Source: Haladaptatus cibarius D43
GTDB lineage: Archaea > Halobacteriota > Halobacteria > Halobacteriales > Haladaptataceae
Reading direction: 5' to 3'
NCBI RefSeq assembly: GCF_000710615.1
Contig: NZ_JDTH01000002.1
Location: 550,082-614,081, forward strand
Length of the DNA: 64,000 nt
Position 1 is the stretch's first letter, and every line of letters begins with the position of its first letter. Below, one piece after another: positions 42,187-51,130 of the stretch. The notes below the pieces were generated by a model. The model was not told where the DNA came from and did not search any database. It saw only the letters and a list, made by a program, of their open reading frames with translations. A program made the translations under genes and the position numbers.

Positions 42187-45100
42187 GTTCAGACGAGCAA
42201 TCAGGAATCGAAGACACTGCTCCGGCGTCGCCGCAACCCGGCGTGCCGGAAATCGACGACCCACGACCGAGTACGCCGCTGACCGAAGATTTCGCCACCG
42301 GAACCGCGAACGACCCCGAAGTTGGTGTCGATGGCGAGAGAATGAACCACGTCACGGTGGATGGCCATCCCGTCGCTGTGCCACCGGGTGCGACCCTCAT
42401 CGACGCCATGGAGGCCGTAGATACTGAGGAGTACGTCCCGGCACTCTGTTACTATGACCGCGACACAGAGCAGGGCGACAACATCGGCCCGCGGTCGGAG
42501 TGTCGAACGTGTATGGTCGAAACCGACGAGCACGGACTAGTTCCGTCGTGTAGTTTTCCGGCAGAAGACGGCCTCTCGATTCGAACCGACGCCGAATCAG
42601 CTGCGGAAGCGCGTGACGTGAACCTCGATTTGGTGCTGTCGAATCACAACCTGCGATGTACGACCTGCGGGCAAAACGGTCGCTGTGAACTGCAAGACGC
42701 GTCCATCGACAACGACGTGGAGGAACCGCGGTACGGGGTGCTGGAAGACCGCGACGAATACGAACCGATAGACGATACCTCCTCGGCCATCCAAATCGAC
42801 CGGAACAAATGCATCCTCTGTAATCGCTGTGTCGAAGCCTGTAACGACGTGCAGGTGGAGGGAGTTCTCCGAATCGAGGGACAAGGAGCGGACACCCGAA
42901 TCGGTTTCCAAAGTGACGCCGAAACCATGCGCGAATCCACCTGCGTTTCGTGTGGTCACTGCGCGACGGTGTGCCCGACTGGTTCACTCGTCGAACAGGG
43001 ATTGACCGATTCCGCCACGCTTCCGATTCCGGGCTTCACCCAGAAAAATTCGATTGGGAAGTCCATAGAGAGCGAGCACGCGGAAACCGCGGACACGGCC
43101 GACGCGCCGAACCGAAACGTCCCCGGCGAGCGCGAAGCCGAGGAGAAATCGGGTGTCGCGCGATTCATGGCGAAGGCGCGAGCGAAAGCTAGAGACACCA
43201 CGAATCGGGTGAAAGACGAGGCGCTAGCCGAGTTCGAGCACGTCGCCGAGGAAACCGCCGCGAGCACGATGAACGTCGGTCAGATGTTCGACGTGGCGGG
43301 CGTCGTGAGCGACGCCCGCCTTTCGGGCGTGACAAAAGCCGAGACGACCTGCAACTACTGCGCCGTCGGCTGTCGGTTCGACCTGTACGGGAAAGACGGC
43401 GAAGTCCTCGGCGTTCGGCCCGCGGACGAGGACGCCACACCTGCAAACGATTTCTCGACCTGCGTGAAGGGCAAGTTCGGCTACGACTTCGTCAACAGTC
43501 AGAATCGGTTGGAAACACCGCTGATTCGGGAAGGCGACGAGTTCCGCGAAGCGACGTGGGACGAGGCGCTGGATAGGATACACGAGGAACTCGCCCGAAT
43601 CCGCGACGAAAACGGCGACGACGCGATTGCGGTTACCTCCTCTTCGAAATGCACGAACGAGGAGAACTTCCTCGCCCAGAAGTTCGCCCGGCAGGTACTT
43701 CACACGAAGCACGTCGATAACTGCGCCCGACTCTGTCACTCCTCGACGGTGGTCGGCTTGCAACAGACCGTCGGCTACGGCGCGATGACGAACCGAATCA
43801 ACGAGGACATCGGAAAGACCGACTGCTACCTCATCACCGGGTCGAACACGACAGAGAGTCACCCGGTTCTCGCAACGCGAATCAAGCAGAACGTGCGCGA
43901 CGGTGCCGACCTGTTCGTCTTCGACCCCAGAAAAATCGGCCTCGCGGAGCACGCGACCCAGTACTCTCGCACCAAACCCGGCGAGGACATCGCGTGGTTG
44001 AACGGGATGGTACACCACATCATCGAAAACGACCTGCACGATAGGGAGTTCATCAAGGAGCGAACCAAGCATTTCGACGAACTCAAAGAGAAGGTCGAAC
44101 CGTTCACGCCCGAGAAAGTCGAGGAGTTGACCGGCGTTTCGGAAGACGAATTGACACACGCCGCAGAGACGATTGCGAAGGCCGACACCTGCATTTTCGG
44201 CTGGGCGATGGGAATGACTCAACACGCCCACGGAACTAGAAACGTCCTCGCAGTCGCAAACCTCGCGTTAATCACCGGAAATCTCGGCAAGCCGCGAGCA
44301 GGGCTGTCGCCCTTCCGCGGCCAGAACAACGTGCAAGGTGGCGGCGGCGACATGGGGCCAGCACCGCACACCCTACCGGGCTATCAAGACCTCACGGACG
44401 ACGCGATTCTGGACAAATTCGAAAAGTCGTGGGGCGTTCGCCCGCCGGACGAAACCGGCCTCAGATTGCCAGAGCAGTACGACGCGATGGAGGAAGGCCA
44501 CATCAAAGGCATGTTCATCATGGGCGAGAATCCCGTTCTCTCCGAACCCGACATTCGCGGGGCCGAGAAGGCAATCGAAAAGCTGGACTTCCTCGCCGTA
44601 CAGGACATCTTCCTCACGGAAACCGCCGAGTTCGCCGACGTGGTGTTGCCCGCCGCCTCCGCCGCGGAAAAACACGGAACCTTCACGAACACCGAGCGGC
44701 GTATCCAGCGCGTTCGACCCGCCGTTTCGTCGCCCGGGAAAGCGAAGCCAGATTTGGAAATTCTGTCCGACCTCGCTGGGAAATTCGGCTTCCAATGGGA
44801 CTACGACGGGCCTGCGGACGTGATGGACGAAATCAACGACCTCGTCCCGATTTACGGCGGCGTGACCTACGACCGACTCGAATCGACGCCGGAGGGACTG
44901 CAATGGCCCTGCGAGGACGAATCCGACTCCGGAACGCCGTACCTCTACGAAGAGGAGTTCAACTTCGACGACGGCAAGGCTCGGTTCGTTCCCGCCGACT
45001 ACGCCGGGCCAGTGGAACTCCCGGACGAGGAGTATCCGCTGATGCTCACCTCCGGGCGCGTGCTCTACCACTGGCACACCGGAACCATGACCCGCCGGGT

Positions 45101-45470
45101 GAACGTGCTGATGGACCACGTGCCGGAGAGTTTCGTCACGGTTCACCCGAAAATGGCCGACCAACTCGGCGTGGAAGATGGCGAATACGTCCGCGTTACC
45201 TCCCGTCGGGGCGACATCGTGACGAAGGCGAACGTCGAGGAAACCTCAGACCCCGGCGTCGTCTTCATCCCGATGCACTTCGCACACGGGGCCATCAACG
45301 AACTCACCCAGCACGAACTCGACCCGACGTCGTATATTCCGGAATACAAGGTGACGAGCGTCAGAATCCAGCCACTCGGCCCAGACCCGGACGAGGAACC
45401 ACTGCCGGTCGAACCGCCGACCGGCAAAGTGGAAGGAAGGCCGGAAGAACAGACGACGGGCGACGACTAA
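42183..45470 (+). CDS. Molybdopterin formate dehydrogenase-like alpha subunit
   Basis: 1095 aa. Clusters in order: 2Fe-2S (Cys89, Cys107, Cys110, Cys123), NuoG-type His155/Cys159/Cys162/Cys168, two 4Fe-4S sets (210-220 and 254-264), then Cys390, Cys393, Cys397, Cys427 of the Mo domain. The catalytic position is Cys518 in NCARLCHSSTV (Cys, not Sec). A segment of about 100 residues (about 285-385) separates the ferredoxin-like and Mo domains. The Mo-bis-MGD halves and the C-terminal beta-barrel (GRVLYHWHTGTMTRR) are complete. Substrate is probably formate, but other small oxidoreductase roles are possible. Confidence 0.85.
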   Translation: MSSDEQSGIEDTAPASPQPGVPEIDDPRPSTPLTEDFATGTANDPEVGVDGERMNHVTVDGHPVAVPPGATLIDAMEAVDTEEYVPALCYYDRDTEQGDNIGPRSECRTCMVETDEHGLVPSCSFPAEDGLSIRTDAESAAEARDVNLDLVLSNHNLRCTTCGQNGRCELQDASIDNDVEEPRYGVLEDRDEYEPIDDTSSAIQIDRNKCILCNRCVEACNDVQVEGVLRIEGQGADTRIGFQSDAETMRESTCVSCGHCATVCPTGSLVEQGLTDSATLPIPGFTQKNSIGKSIESEHAETADTADAPNRNVPGEREAEEKSGVARFMAKARAKARDTTNRVKDEALAEFEHVAEETAASTMNVGQMFDVAGVVSDARLSGVTKAETTCNYCAVGCRFDLYGKDGEVLGVRPADEDATPANDFSTCVKGKFGYDFVNSQNRLETPLIREGDEFREATWDEALDRIHEELARIRDENGDDAIAVTSSSKCTNEENFLAQKFARQVLHTKHVDNCARLCHSSTVVGLQQTVGYGAMTNRINEDIGKTDCYLITGSNTTESHPVLATRIKQNVRDGADLFVFDPRKIGLAEHATQYSRTKPGEDIAWLNGMVHHIIENDLHDREFIKERTKHFDELKEKVEPFTPEKVEELTGVSEDELTHAAETIAKADTCIFGWAMGMTQHAHGTRNVLAVANLALITGNLGKPRAGLSPFRGQNNVQGGGGDMGPAPHTLPGYQDLTDDAILDKFEKSWGVRPPDETGLRLPEQYDAMEEGHIKGMFIMGENPVLSEPDIRGAEKAIEKLDFLAVQDIFLTETAEFADVVLPAASAAEKHGTFTNTERRIQRVRPAVSSPGKAKPDLEILSDLAGKFGFQWDYDGPADVMDEINDLVPIYGGVTYDRLESTPEGLQWPCEDESDSGTPYLYEEEFNFDDGKARFVPADYAGPVELPDEEYPLMLTSGRVLYHWHTGTMTRRVNVLMDHVPESFVTVHPKMADQLGVEDGEYVRVTSRRGDIVTKANVEETSDPGVVFIPMHFAHGAINELTQHELDPTSYIPEYKVTSVRIQPLGPDPDEEPLPVEPPTGKVEGRPEEQTTGDD

Positions 45471-47263
45471 CCACCGTTTTCTTCCGAGCGGCGTTTCATC
45501 CCAATCGGCGTCTGCTGGTCAACCACGTTGTCTAGTTCGAGTCGGGAGAGCAGTGCTTGGGTCGGACGACCCTGTTCGTCCCACTCGCGGCGTTCGTAGT
45601 AGGCCGACAACAGGCGGGCGAACGACTCGTCTTCGAGTCGTTCGCCGTCGCGGTCGTCTCCACTAACCGGTTTCTGGAGCGCCACCGGAAGCAAATCGTC
45701 TTCCCGTGAAAATCCCTCCCTGACGTTGAACAACCGCGTCATCGTCCACACGCGCTCGCCAATTCGAAGGAGTTCCTCGCGGGAACGTCCGAAGCCGATT
45801 TCGTGAAGCCATTCGTTTCCGCCGTCTTCTGCCTCCGTACCGTTCTTCCACAGCGCCTCACCAGCGAAGTCGTCCACGACCAGACACCAGAGGAACGACC
45901 GGAGATTCTGCTCCGCGATGACCGCCTCTGCGCGGCGCTCATCGCTCCACTCCTCTGCGGCGAACACCTCTTCGAGAACCGGACGCGCCCGTCGGTGGCA
46001 CGCGCCGCGGTCGCTGGTCGCGTAGGCGAGCGCCATCGACGGCGAACGCCGCGGGTCGTAGGTCGGCAAGTCCATTCCCTTGACGGTCGGAATGAGTTCC
46101 TCGCCGCCGCACTGGGCCGTCGCCGCGTCGATTCCATCCGCGAGAGTGTCACCCAACGGTGACGAACGAGCGGCGATTTCTTCCAACAGGGCGCGCGCGG
46201 GTTCGTCGTCGCTGAACTCGATGTCTCGTTCTATCAACCCTTTTTCCGCGGCGCGCATCGTCCACGCCACTGCGTTTCCCGCGCTGATGAGGTCGAGACC
46301 GAGGCTGTCGCAGAGAGCGCCCAGAACGGCAACCGCATCGAAATCGTCGATGCCCAGTCCCGCACCGAGCGAGATGCTGGTCGCGCCGCGCGGAACCGTT
46401 TCGCCCTCCTCGCTCTCGATTCGGAAGCCACCCGAAACGTCTTCTCCCGGGCGTTCGCGTCCGATTGCCGATTCCCGAATCGACTCGATTCCGAGGTCGT
46501 CCGCTCCCTCGAAGGAACTCTCTTGCCACCCTTTCGTCGGCAGAACACCGACCTCGTTTGCGAAGTCTATCGTTTCCACAGTCTCGCTCGCCGCCTGCCA
46601 CTTTCCGATGTCGGTCGAACGATAGTCGTGGTCTTCAGTTCCGCCCGTTTCCTCCCCGAATTCCGACCACTCGGAGACGACCGCTTTGAGGTTTTTTGAC
46701 CCCATCACCGCACCAGAACCGCCACGGGCCGCGTGATGGTCGCCGCCGTCGGACGCGATGGTCGCGTATCGGACGAGTCGTTCACCGGCAGGGCCGATAC
46801 AGGAAGTCGGCGAATCGAAGTTTTCACACGTTTCAGGAACCGTCTTTCCCCACAGCTCGCCCGCGGATTCTATCGTTGCGTCACCGTCCGCGATTCGAAT
46901 CGTAACCGGGTCGGAAGCGGAACCGGTGACCAGCAGTCCGAGATGGTTCGAGAGTGCACCCGCGAGCGATTCCGGGAACGTCCCCCCAGTGTACGAATCG
47001 AGGAAGGTGCCAGTCAGCGGCGATTTCGTGACGACCGAATACCGCGACTCGCCGGGGATTCTCCCGGTCAGTGGGCCGCACATGAACAACAGGGCGTTTT
47101 CGGGAGCCAGCGGGTCTGTTCCGGGAGCGAGTTCGTCGTAGAGATAGCGCGCCGAGAGTCCCTTTCCGCCGATGAATCGCCGAAGCCACGATTCGGGGAT
47201 TTGCTCACTCTCGACGGTTCGAGCGGAAAGGTCGATACGGAGCAATTTGTCGGCGAACGCCAT
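45467..47263 (-). CDS. Aldehyde ferredoxin oxidoreductase-family protein lacking three cluster cysteines
   Basis: 598 aa. The AOR N-domain is clear: MAFADKLLRIDLSARTVESE, FIGGKGLSARYLYDEL, SCIGPAGERLVRYATIA, HHAARGGSGAVMGSKNL. In the usual C-x2-C-x3-C region (about residues 262-292) the sequence is ESAIGRERPGEDVSGGFRIE, with no Cys. Cys460 (FLWCLVV) may be the remaining ligand. It overlaps the end of the convergent FdhA-like gene by four bases. Tungsto- or molybdopterin binding is expected, but its electron route is unclear. Confidence 0.85.
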   Translation of the reverse strand: MAFADKLLRIDLSARTVESEQIPESWLRRFIGGKGLSARYLYDELAPGTDPLAPENALLFMCGPLTGRIPGESRYSVVTKSPLTGTFLDSYTGGTFPESLAGALSNHLGLLVTGSASDPVTIRIADGDATIESAGELWGKTVPETCENFDSPTSCIGPAGERLVRYATIASDGGDHHAARGGSGAVMGSKNLKAVVSEWSEFGEETGGTEDHDYRSTDIGKWQAASETVETIDFANEVGVLPTKGWQESSFEGADDLGIESIRESAIGRERPGEDVSGGFRIESEEGETVPRGATSISLGAGLGIDDFDAVAVLGALCDSLGLDLISAGNAVAWTMRAAEKGLIERDIEFSDDEPARALLEEIAARSSPLGDTLADGIDAATAQCGGEELIPTVKGMDLPTYDPRRSPSMALAYATSDRGACHRRARPVLEEVFAAEEWSDERRAEAVIAEQNLRSFLWCLVVDDFAGEALWKNGTEAEDGGNEWLHEIGFGRSREELLRIGERVWTMTRLFNVREGFSREDDLLPVALQKPVSGDDRDGERLEDESFARLLSAYYERREWDEQGRPTQALLSRLELDNVVDQQTPIGMKRRSEENGG

Positions 47264-47342
47264 TCATCTAGAATCGAGGAACCGGGCGGCAAAAACAGTC
47301 GCGGCCACAGGCACTTACCGACGCACGTCGTAGCGCCGAACG

Positions 47343-47957
47343 ATGCCAGCAGGAGTCATCCTCGCGGGCGGTCGTTCGACCCGATTCGGTGAGCAAGACA
47401 AAGCGGTCGCCGACCTCGCTGGCGTGCCGATGCTCAGACGGGTCGCCGACCGAATCGAGGGCGTCGTGGACGAACTCGTGGTCAACTGCCGGAGAGGCCA
47501 GCGCGATGCCATCGAAACGGCGATGCTCGACTATCCGCATCCGACGACGTTCGCTATCGACCCAGACCCCGACCAAGGGCCGATGGCAGGCATTCGAACC
47601 GGACTCGCGGCCTGCGACGACGAATACGCCTTCGTCGTCGCCTGCGACATGCCCTTCGTCGATTCGGAACTCGTGAACTTCCTTTTCCAGAGAGCCGAGG
47701 GCCACGAGGCCGCGGTACCACGACTCGGTGACGGCTGGTTTCAGACGACTCACGCGGTGTACGAACCAAAGCCGATGGTCGAAGCCTGCGATGCGGCACT
47801 CCGAGAAGAGAAGCGAAAAATCATCGAACCGCTGTTCGACCTCGATTACGTCGTTGTCGAGGAAGAAGCGTTGCAAAAGCGCGGTTCCCTCAAGTCGTTC
47901 GAAAACGTCAACACGAAAGCGGAGTTCGAAGCCGCAACCAAGCGATTTCAACCCTGA
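47343..47957 (+). CDS. mobA: Molybdenum cofactor guanylyltransferase
   Basis: 204 aa. It attaches GMP to molybdopterin to make the guanine dinucleotide cofactor of DMSO-reductase-family enzymes, such as the adjacent FdhA-like protein. Motifs: LAGGRSTRFGEQDKAVADL (residues 6-24), DPDPDQGPMAGIRTGL, and VVACDMPFVDSELV. Divergent from the AOR-family gene with 79 bases between starts, so shared control is likely. Confidence 0.92.
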   Translation: MPAGVILAGGRSTRFGEQDKAVADLAGVPMLRRVADRIEGVVDELVVNCRRGQRDAIETAMLDYPHPTTFAIDPDPDQGPMAGIRTGLAACDDEYAFVVACDMPFVDSELVNFLFQRAEGHEAAVPRLGDGWFQTTHAVYEPKPMVEACDAALREEKRKIIEPLFDLDYVVVEEEALQKRGSLKSFENVNTKAEFEAATKRFQP

Positions 47958-48097
47958 ATTTTATACCGGAAACCGCGGCCATCGACGCCATGCGCTGACG
48001 TTCACCGTGGAGCGACCCGCGGGAGTACGACACATCGCTTCACGAACTTCTTGCTCGTCGTTCGTGTCGTCTGTTCGCCCTGCTAACAGTGAATCGG

Positions 48098-48823
48098 CTA
48101 CTTCACGGCTGCAACGACCGGGTTCTGCGCCGTCATCTGCGTGAGAACGACACGGGGAACGTCCGCCTCCGCTAGTACTATCTCTGCGATTTCTCTCCCG
48201 ATTGTCTCCAATCCATCGTCGTCCACCATGTTCACGGCGGGAATTACAGTCGCATCGCCGGGAATGTCCTTCATGCCGCCACGTGTGCTCGCTAGCACAG
48301 TGGCTACGTCGGGCGCGCGGATTTCTTCTCCAATCCGTCGGTCAGTTAGCTCTGCGACTCTTTCTGGGCGGTGGACGAACTTCTCCGTGAGTGGTTTCCC
48401 GACCGCACGAGCACTCGCTATCGGAACCACGATATCCGCGTTCGCCGGAAGCTGTGGCTCTCGTTCATTCGGTGCCTTCAACAACCGAGTGCGGGCACCG
48501 TCGGCTTTCACGAGAATCGAGTCGGCATCACAGCCTTTGAGCGATGCTACCGTTTCTGGGTCGTAACCGCGATAGCGGTCTGGTCGCTCCTGTTCCGGTA
48601 CGAGGCCGACGGACCACTCCGAAACTGATTCGAGTGCCTTTCGAGGTGAATCGGTGACGAGCACACTGTTGACGTGTTCGTCAAAAATCGGGATACGAAC
48701 CGTCGCCGTCACGACTGCTCGGTCGAGATGGTCTGCCAGTGCGTACAGCGTCGATTTCTTCCCGCCCGCTCCGACGACACAGAGCATGCTCGATTCGACG
48801 GAGAGAGCCGCCACGAGATTCAT
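48098..48823 (-). CDS. yqeC: YqeC-like selenium/molybdenum hydroxylase accessory protein
   Basis: 241 aa. A P-loop-like segment CVVGAGGKKSTLYALADHL, then RAVVTATVRIPIFD, and ILVKADGARTRLLKAPNEREP and PVVNMVDDDG/TRGGMKDIPGDATVIP-type motifs match YqeC, named in selenium-dependent molybdenum hydroxylase maturation in bacteria. No SelD or XdhC-like partner is in the window, so its role here is unclear. Its presence strengthens the Mo/W cofactor block. Confidence 0.8.
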   Translation of the reverse strand: MNLVAALSVESSMLCVVGAGGKKSTLYALADHLDRAVVTATVRIPIFDEHVNSVLVTDSPRKALESVSEWSVGLVPEQERPDRYRGYDPETVASLKGCDADSILVKADGARTRLLKAPNEREPQLPANADIVVPIASARAVGKPLTEKFVHRPERVAELTDRRIGEEIRAPDVATVLASTRGGMKDIPGDATVIPAVNMVDDDGLETIGREIAEIVLAEADVPRVVLTQMTAQNPVVAAVK

Positions 48824-48843
48824 GCGTCGACTTCGCCGAATAG

Positions 48844-49068
48844 CTATTTCGTCCTACTGGCCATCGGAATCGAATATTCATCATCGAGTGCGAAAAGCGG
48901 AATCAAAACGAGGAGGAAGAATCCGAGAACGTACCCCACCAGCGAGAGCCCATCCGGAAGATGCTCGGCCTGCGCGATGGCCAAATAGCCGAACACGATG
49001 ACAGTTATCTCCGGATGCGGAGGGATGTCTGTAGAGACCACGGTAAAAAATCCGATGATACCATTCAC
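48844..49068 (-). CDS. Two-TM small membrane protein
   Basis: 74 aa with hydrophobic segments near residues 1-16 and 42-58. A GTG at 49068 and a TTG at 49071 are the only start choices. It ends 20 bases before the YqeC start on the same strand. The function is unknown. Confidence 0.6.
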   Translation of the reverse strand: MNGIIGFFTVVSTDIPPHPEITVIVFGYLAIAQAEHLPDGLSLVGYVLGFFLLVLIPLFALDDEYSIPMASRTK

Positions 49069-49140
49069 CAATAAACTTCCGCTGGATTACGTATCTTCTT
49101 ATAACTCGTGTGATATTCAGAAACGAGAGACGAAAGACGG

Positions 49141-49782
49141 TTAGGCGAACATCTGCGAGAACAACGAGCGTTCGGCGCGGTGAATCCGTTCCAAGAATGC
49201 CGATTTGCTGATACCGAGGTTTTCGGCAACATCACTCGCGGTGGTTTTGCGGGGAACGCCGAAATAGCCCATTTCCGAGGCTGTTCGCAGCGCACGTTCC
49301 TGCGCTGGCGTTACGTCCCACTGTTGGGCGACGACGTGTTCGTCCTCGGAACCGAGTTGGTGGATGCGCTGCAACTGCATTCCGACCGTTTCTCCTGCCG
49401 CTTCGAGGACACCTTGGAGTACATCGTGGCCCACGACCGCACCCGTAAATGTGGCACTGCCGTCACGATAGCGAAGCGATTCCGCCATGAACCCCACGTT
49501 AGTGAGTTCGTGAACGACGCAGGGATGTTTCGAGAGACATCTGAAGTTCTGTCTGCCGTCGGTCGTAGAGACGTGAAGATACCGAATACGGTTGTCTGCA
49601 TCGAGAAAGTCGGTAAGACCTTCGCTTTCCTTTGGTGTGCTAAATCGCAAGAGGGCATAGCCATCGTCTCTGTGCTGTGGAGGTTGGCAGTCGATATGGA
49701 CGCCAGTCGTTTGCGATGCCTCTGCGAGTGGGCAGTCGTCTCCCGTGACCACGAACTCGACGACGAGACACTCGTCTATCAT
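49141..49782 (-). CDS. HTH-10 (Bat-type) regulator, likely regulator of paa genes
   Basis: 213 aa. The C-terminal HTH-10 domain (VTPAQERALRTASEMGYFGVPRKTTASDVAENLGISKSAFLERI) is the bacterio-opsin-activator type. The N-terminal about 150 residues are an effector domain (PLAEASQTTGVHIDCQPP). It is divergent from paaA with 84 bases between starts, making it the obvious candidate regulator of the paa operon. The promoter contains TTTAAA near 49806. Confidence 0.8.
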   Translation of the reverse strand: MIDECLVVEFVVTGDDCPLAEASQTTGVHIDCQPPQHRDDGYALLRFSTPKESEGLTDFLDADNRIRYLHVSTTDGRQNFRCLSKHPCVVHELTNVGFMAESLRYRDGSATFTGAVVGHDVLQGVLEAAGETVGMQLQRIHQLGSEDEHVVAQQWDVTPAQERALRTASEMGYFGVPRKTTASDVAENLGISKSAFLERIHRAERSLFSQMFA

Positions 49783-49805
49783 TGCGGAATCGTATGAACC
49801 GCTAG

Positions 49806-49858
49806 TATTTAAACCCAGTCTATGAACGGGTGAAATGGTATGGGTCGGGCCATATAAG
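49806..49858. promoter_or_regulatory. Divergent promoter region of the regulator and paa operon
   Basis: TATTTAAACCC near 49806 lies about 25 bases from the regulator start (minus). CCATATAAGAT near 49849 lies too close to the paaA ATG for a leaderless start but may act with a downstream start. Two TATA-like elements in 84 bases point to divergent control. Confidence 0.4.
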
Positions 49859-49866
49859 ATACGAGT

Positions 49867-50808
49867 ATGGATTTAGACACCGTCAAAGAGCGGGCGGGCC
49901 CCCGGCAGTTCAGTCCGAAAGACGACATGCCGGAGGAGTACCGCAAAGCCGCAACTCGCATGATTCAGTTCCACGCGAACTCCGAAATCATGGGTGCGTA
50001 CCTCGAACGACCGTTCATTCGGCAGGCACCGAGCCTCGACCGAAAGCTGGCGTGCAGTGCGAAGGTGCAGGACGAAATCGGCCACGGCCAACTGCTCTAC
50101 CGCGCCGCGGAATCGCTCGGCATCAAAACCCGCGAACAGATGCTTGACGAGTTGGCGAACGGAGAGGGCAAGTTCCTCAACTGCTTCCACTACAAGATGG
50201 AAAAGTGGTGGGAAACGCCGATGATTGCCTTTTTCGTTGACGGTGCCGCGATGCGCCGACAGGCGACCCTGAAACGCACGAGTTGGGAACCCTACGCCCA
50301 CGCGATGGACAAGGTGTGTTTCGAGGAAGGATTCCACGTTAAACACGGCGAGGACATCATGCGCGAACTCGCAATGGGGTCGAAAAAGGAACAGGAGCTC
50401 ATGCAGGACGCCTTCGAAGAATGGTGGCCGCGCATCATCCAGTTCTTCGGCCCGACCAACGACAAGAGTACCCACCACGACTTCTCCGCCGACGTCGGCC
50501 TGAAGACGATGTCGAACGACGACCTCCGAAACGCGTTCCTCAACGCCTACATTCCGAAGGCGAAAAAGTACGGATTGGAGATTCCGGACGAGCCTCGAAT
50601 CGAGTACGACGAGGAGACGAGCACCTACAAGGTGCGCGAAGACGACCTCGATTGGGACGAGTTCTTCCAAATCGCCAAGAACAGCTACGAACCCGGCGTC
50701 GGCCAGATTAACGGCCGTAAGAACGCACAGGACGCAGTCGAATGGGTGCGTGACGTGATGGACGACTGGGAAACGGGCAACTCAAACACCCCGGTGGCGG
50801 CCGATTAA
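49867..50808 (+). CDS. paaA: Phenylacetyl-CoA epoxidase subunit A
   Basis: 313 aa, the catalytic ferritin-like subunit of the di-iron monooxygenase that epoxidises phenylacetyl-CoA. Di-iron ligands: Glu40 in ANSEIMGAYLERP, E-x-x-H (Glu70, His73) in VQDEIGHGQ, and FEEGFHVKHGED. It is the first gene of a gapless run with paaBCD. Its ATG follows the divergent regulator. Confidence 0.95.
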   Translation: MDLDTVKERAGPRQFSPKDDMPEEYRKAATRMIQFHANSEIMGAYLERPFIRQAPSLDRKLACSAKVQDEIGHGQLLYRAAESLGIKTREQMLDELANGEGKFLNCFHYKMEKWWETPMIAFFVDGAAMRRQATLKRTSWEPYAHAMDKVCFEEGFHVKHGEDIMRELAMGSKKEQELMQDAFEEWWPRIIQFFGPTNDKSTHHDFSADVGLKTMSNDDLRNAFLNAYIPKAKKYGLEIPDEPRIEYDEETSTYKVREDDLDWDEFFQIAKNSYEPGVGQINGRKNAQDAVEWVRDVMDDWETGNSNTPVAAD

Positions 50809-50809
50809 C

Positions 50810-51130
50810 ATGATTTGGGAAGTGTTCCGACAAGACGAAGCAGGCAAGTACCACACCCACTGCGGAAACGTCCACGCGCCCGACCGCGACATGGCGCTCA
50901 TGTTCGCCCAGATTCAGCACGGGCGGCGCAAGCCGACCAACAGCATCTGGGTCGTTCCGAAGGACGAGATTGCCGAGGTTGACGCCGACGACACCGCGTT
51001 CGGTGGCACGACGGACAAATCCTACCGCTGGGTGATGGCGTACAACCGCATCGACTCCAGTTTCGCCGAGGAAATCGCGGATTCCGAGGCAGAACAGGAG
51101 AAAGCCGACCGCGAGCGAGGGAAGGCATAA
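50810..51130 (+). CDS. paaB: Phenylacetyl-CoA epoxidase subunit B
   Basis: 106 aa. It begins MIWEVFRQDEAGKYHTHCGNVHAPDRDMALMFAQIQHGRR, a clear PaaB. It is the small structural subunit that bridges PaaAC in the multisubunit epoxidase. It starts two bases after the paaA stop and ends in a start/stop overlap with paaC. Confidence 0.93.
   Translation: MIWEVFRQDEAGKYHTHCGNVHAPDRDMALMFAQIQHGRRKPTNSIWVVPKDEIAEVDADDTAFGGTTDKSYRWVMAYNRIDSSFAEEIADSEAEQEKADRERGKA

Noticed and set aside
43718-43760. Possible selenocysteine at the FdhA active site
   Set aside because: The codon at the active-site position is TGT (Cys518), not TGA.
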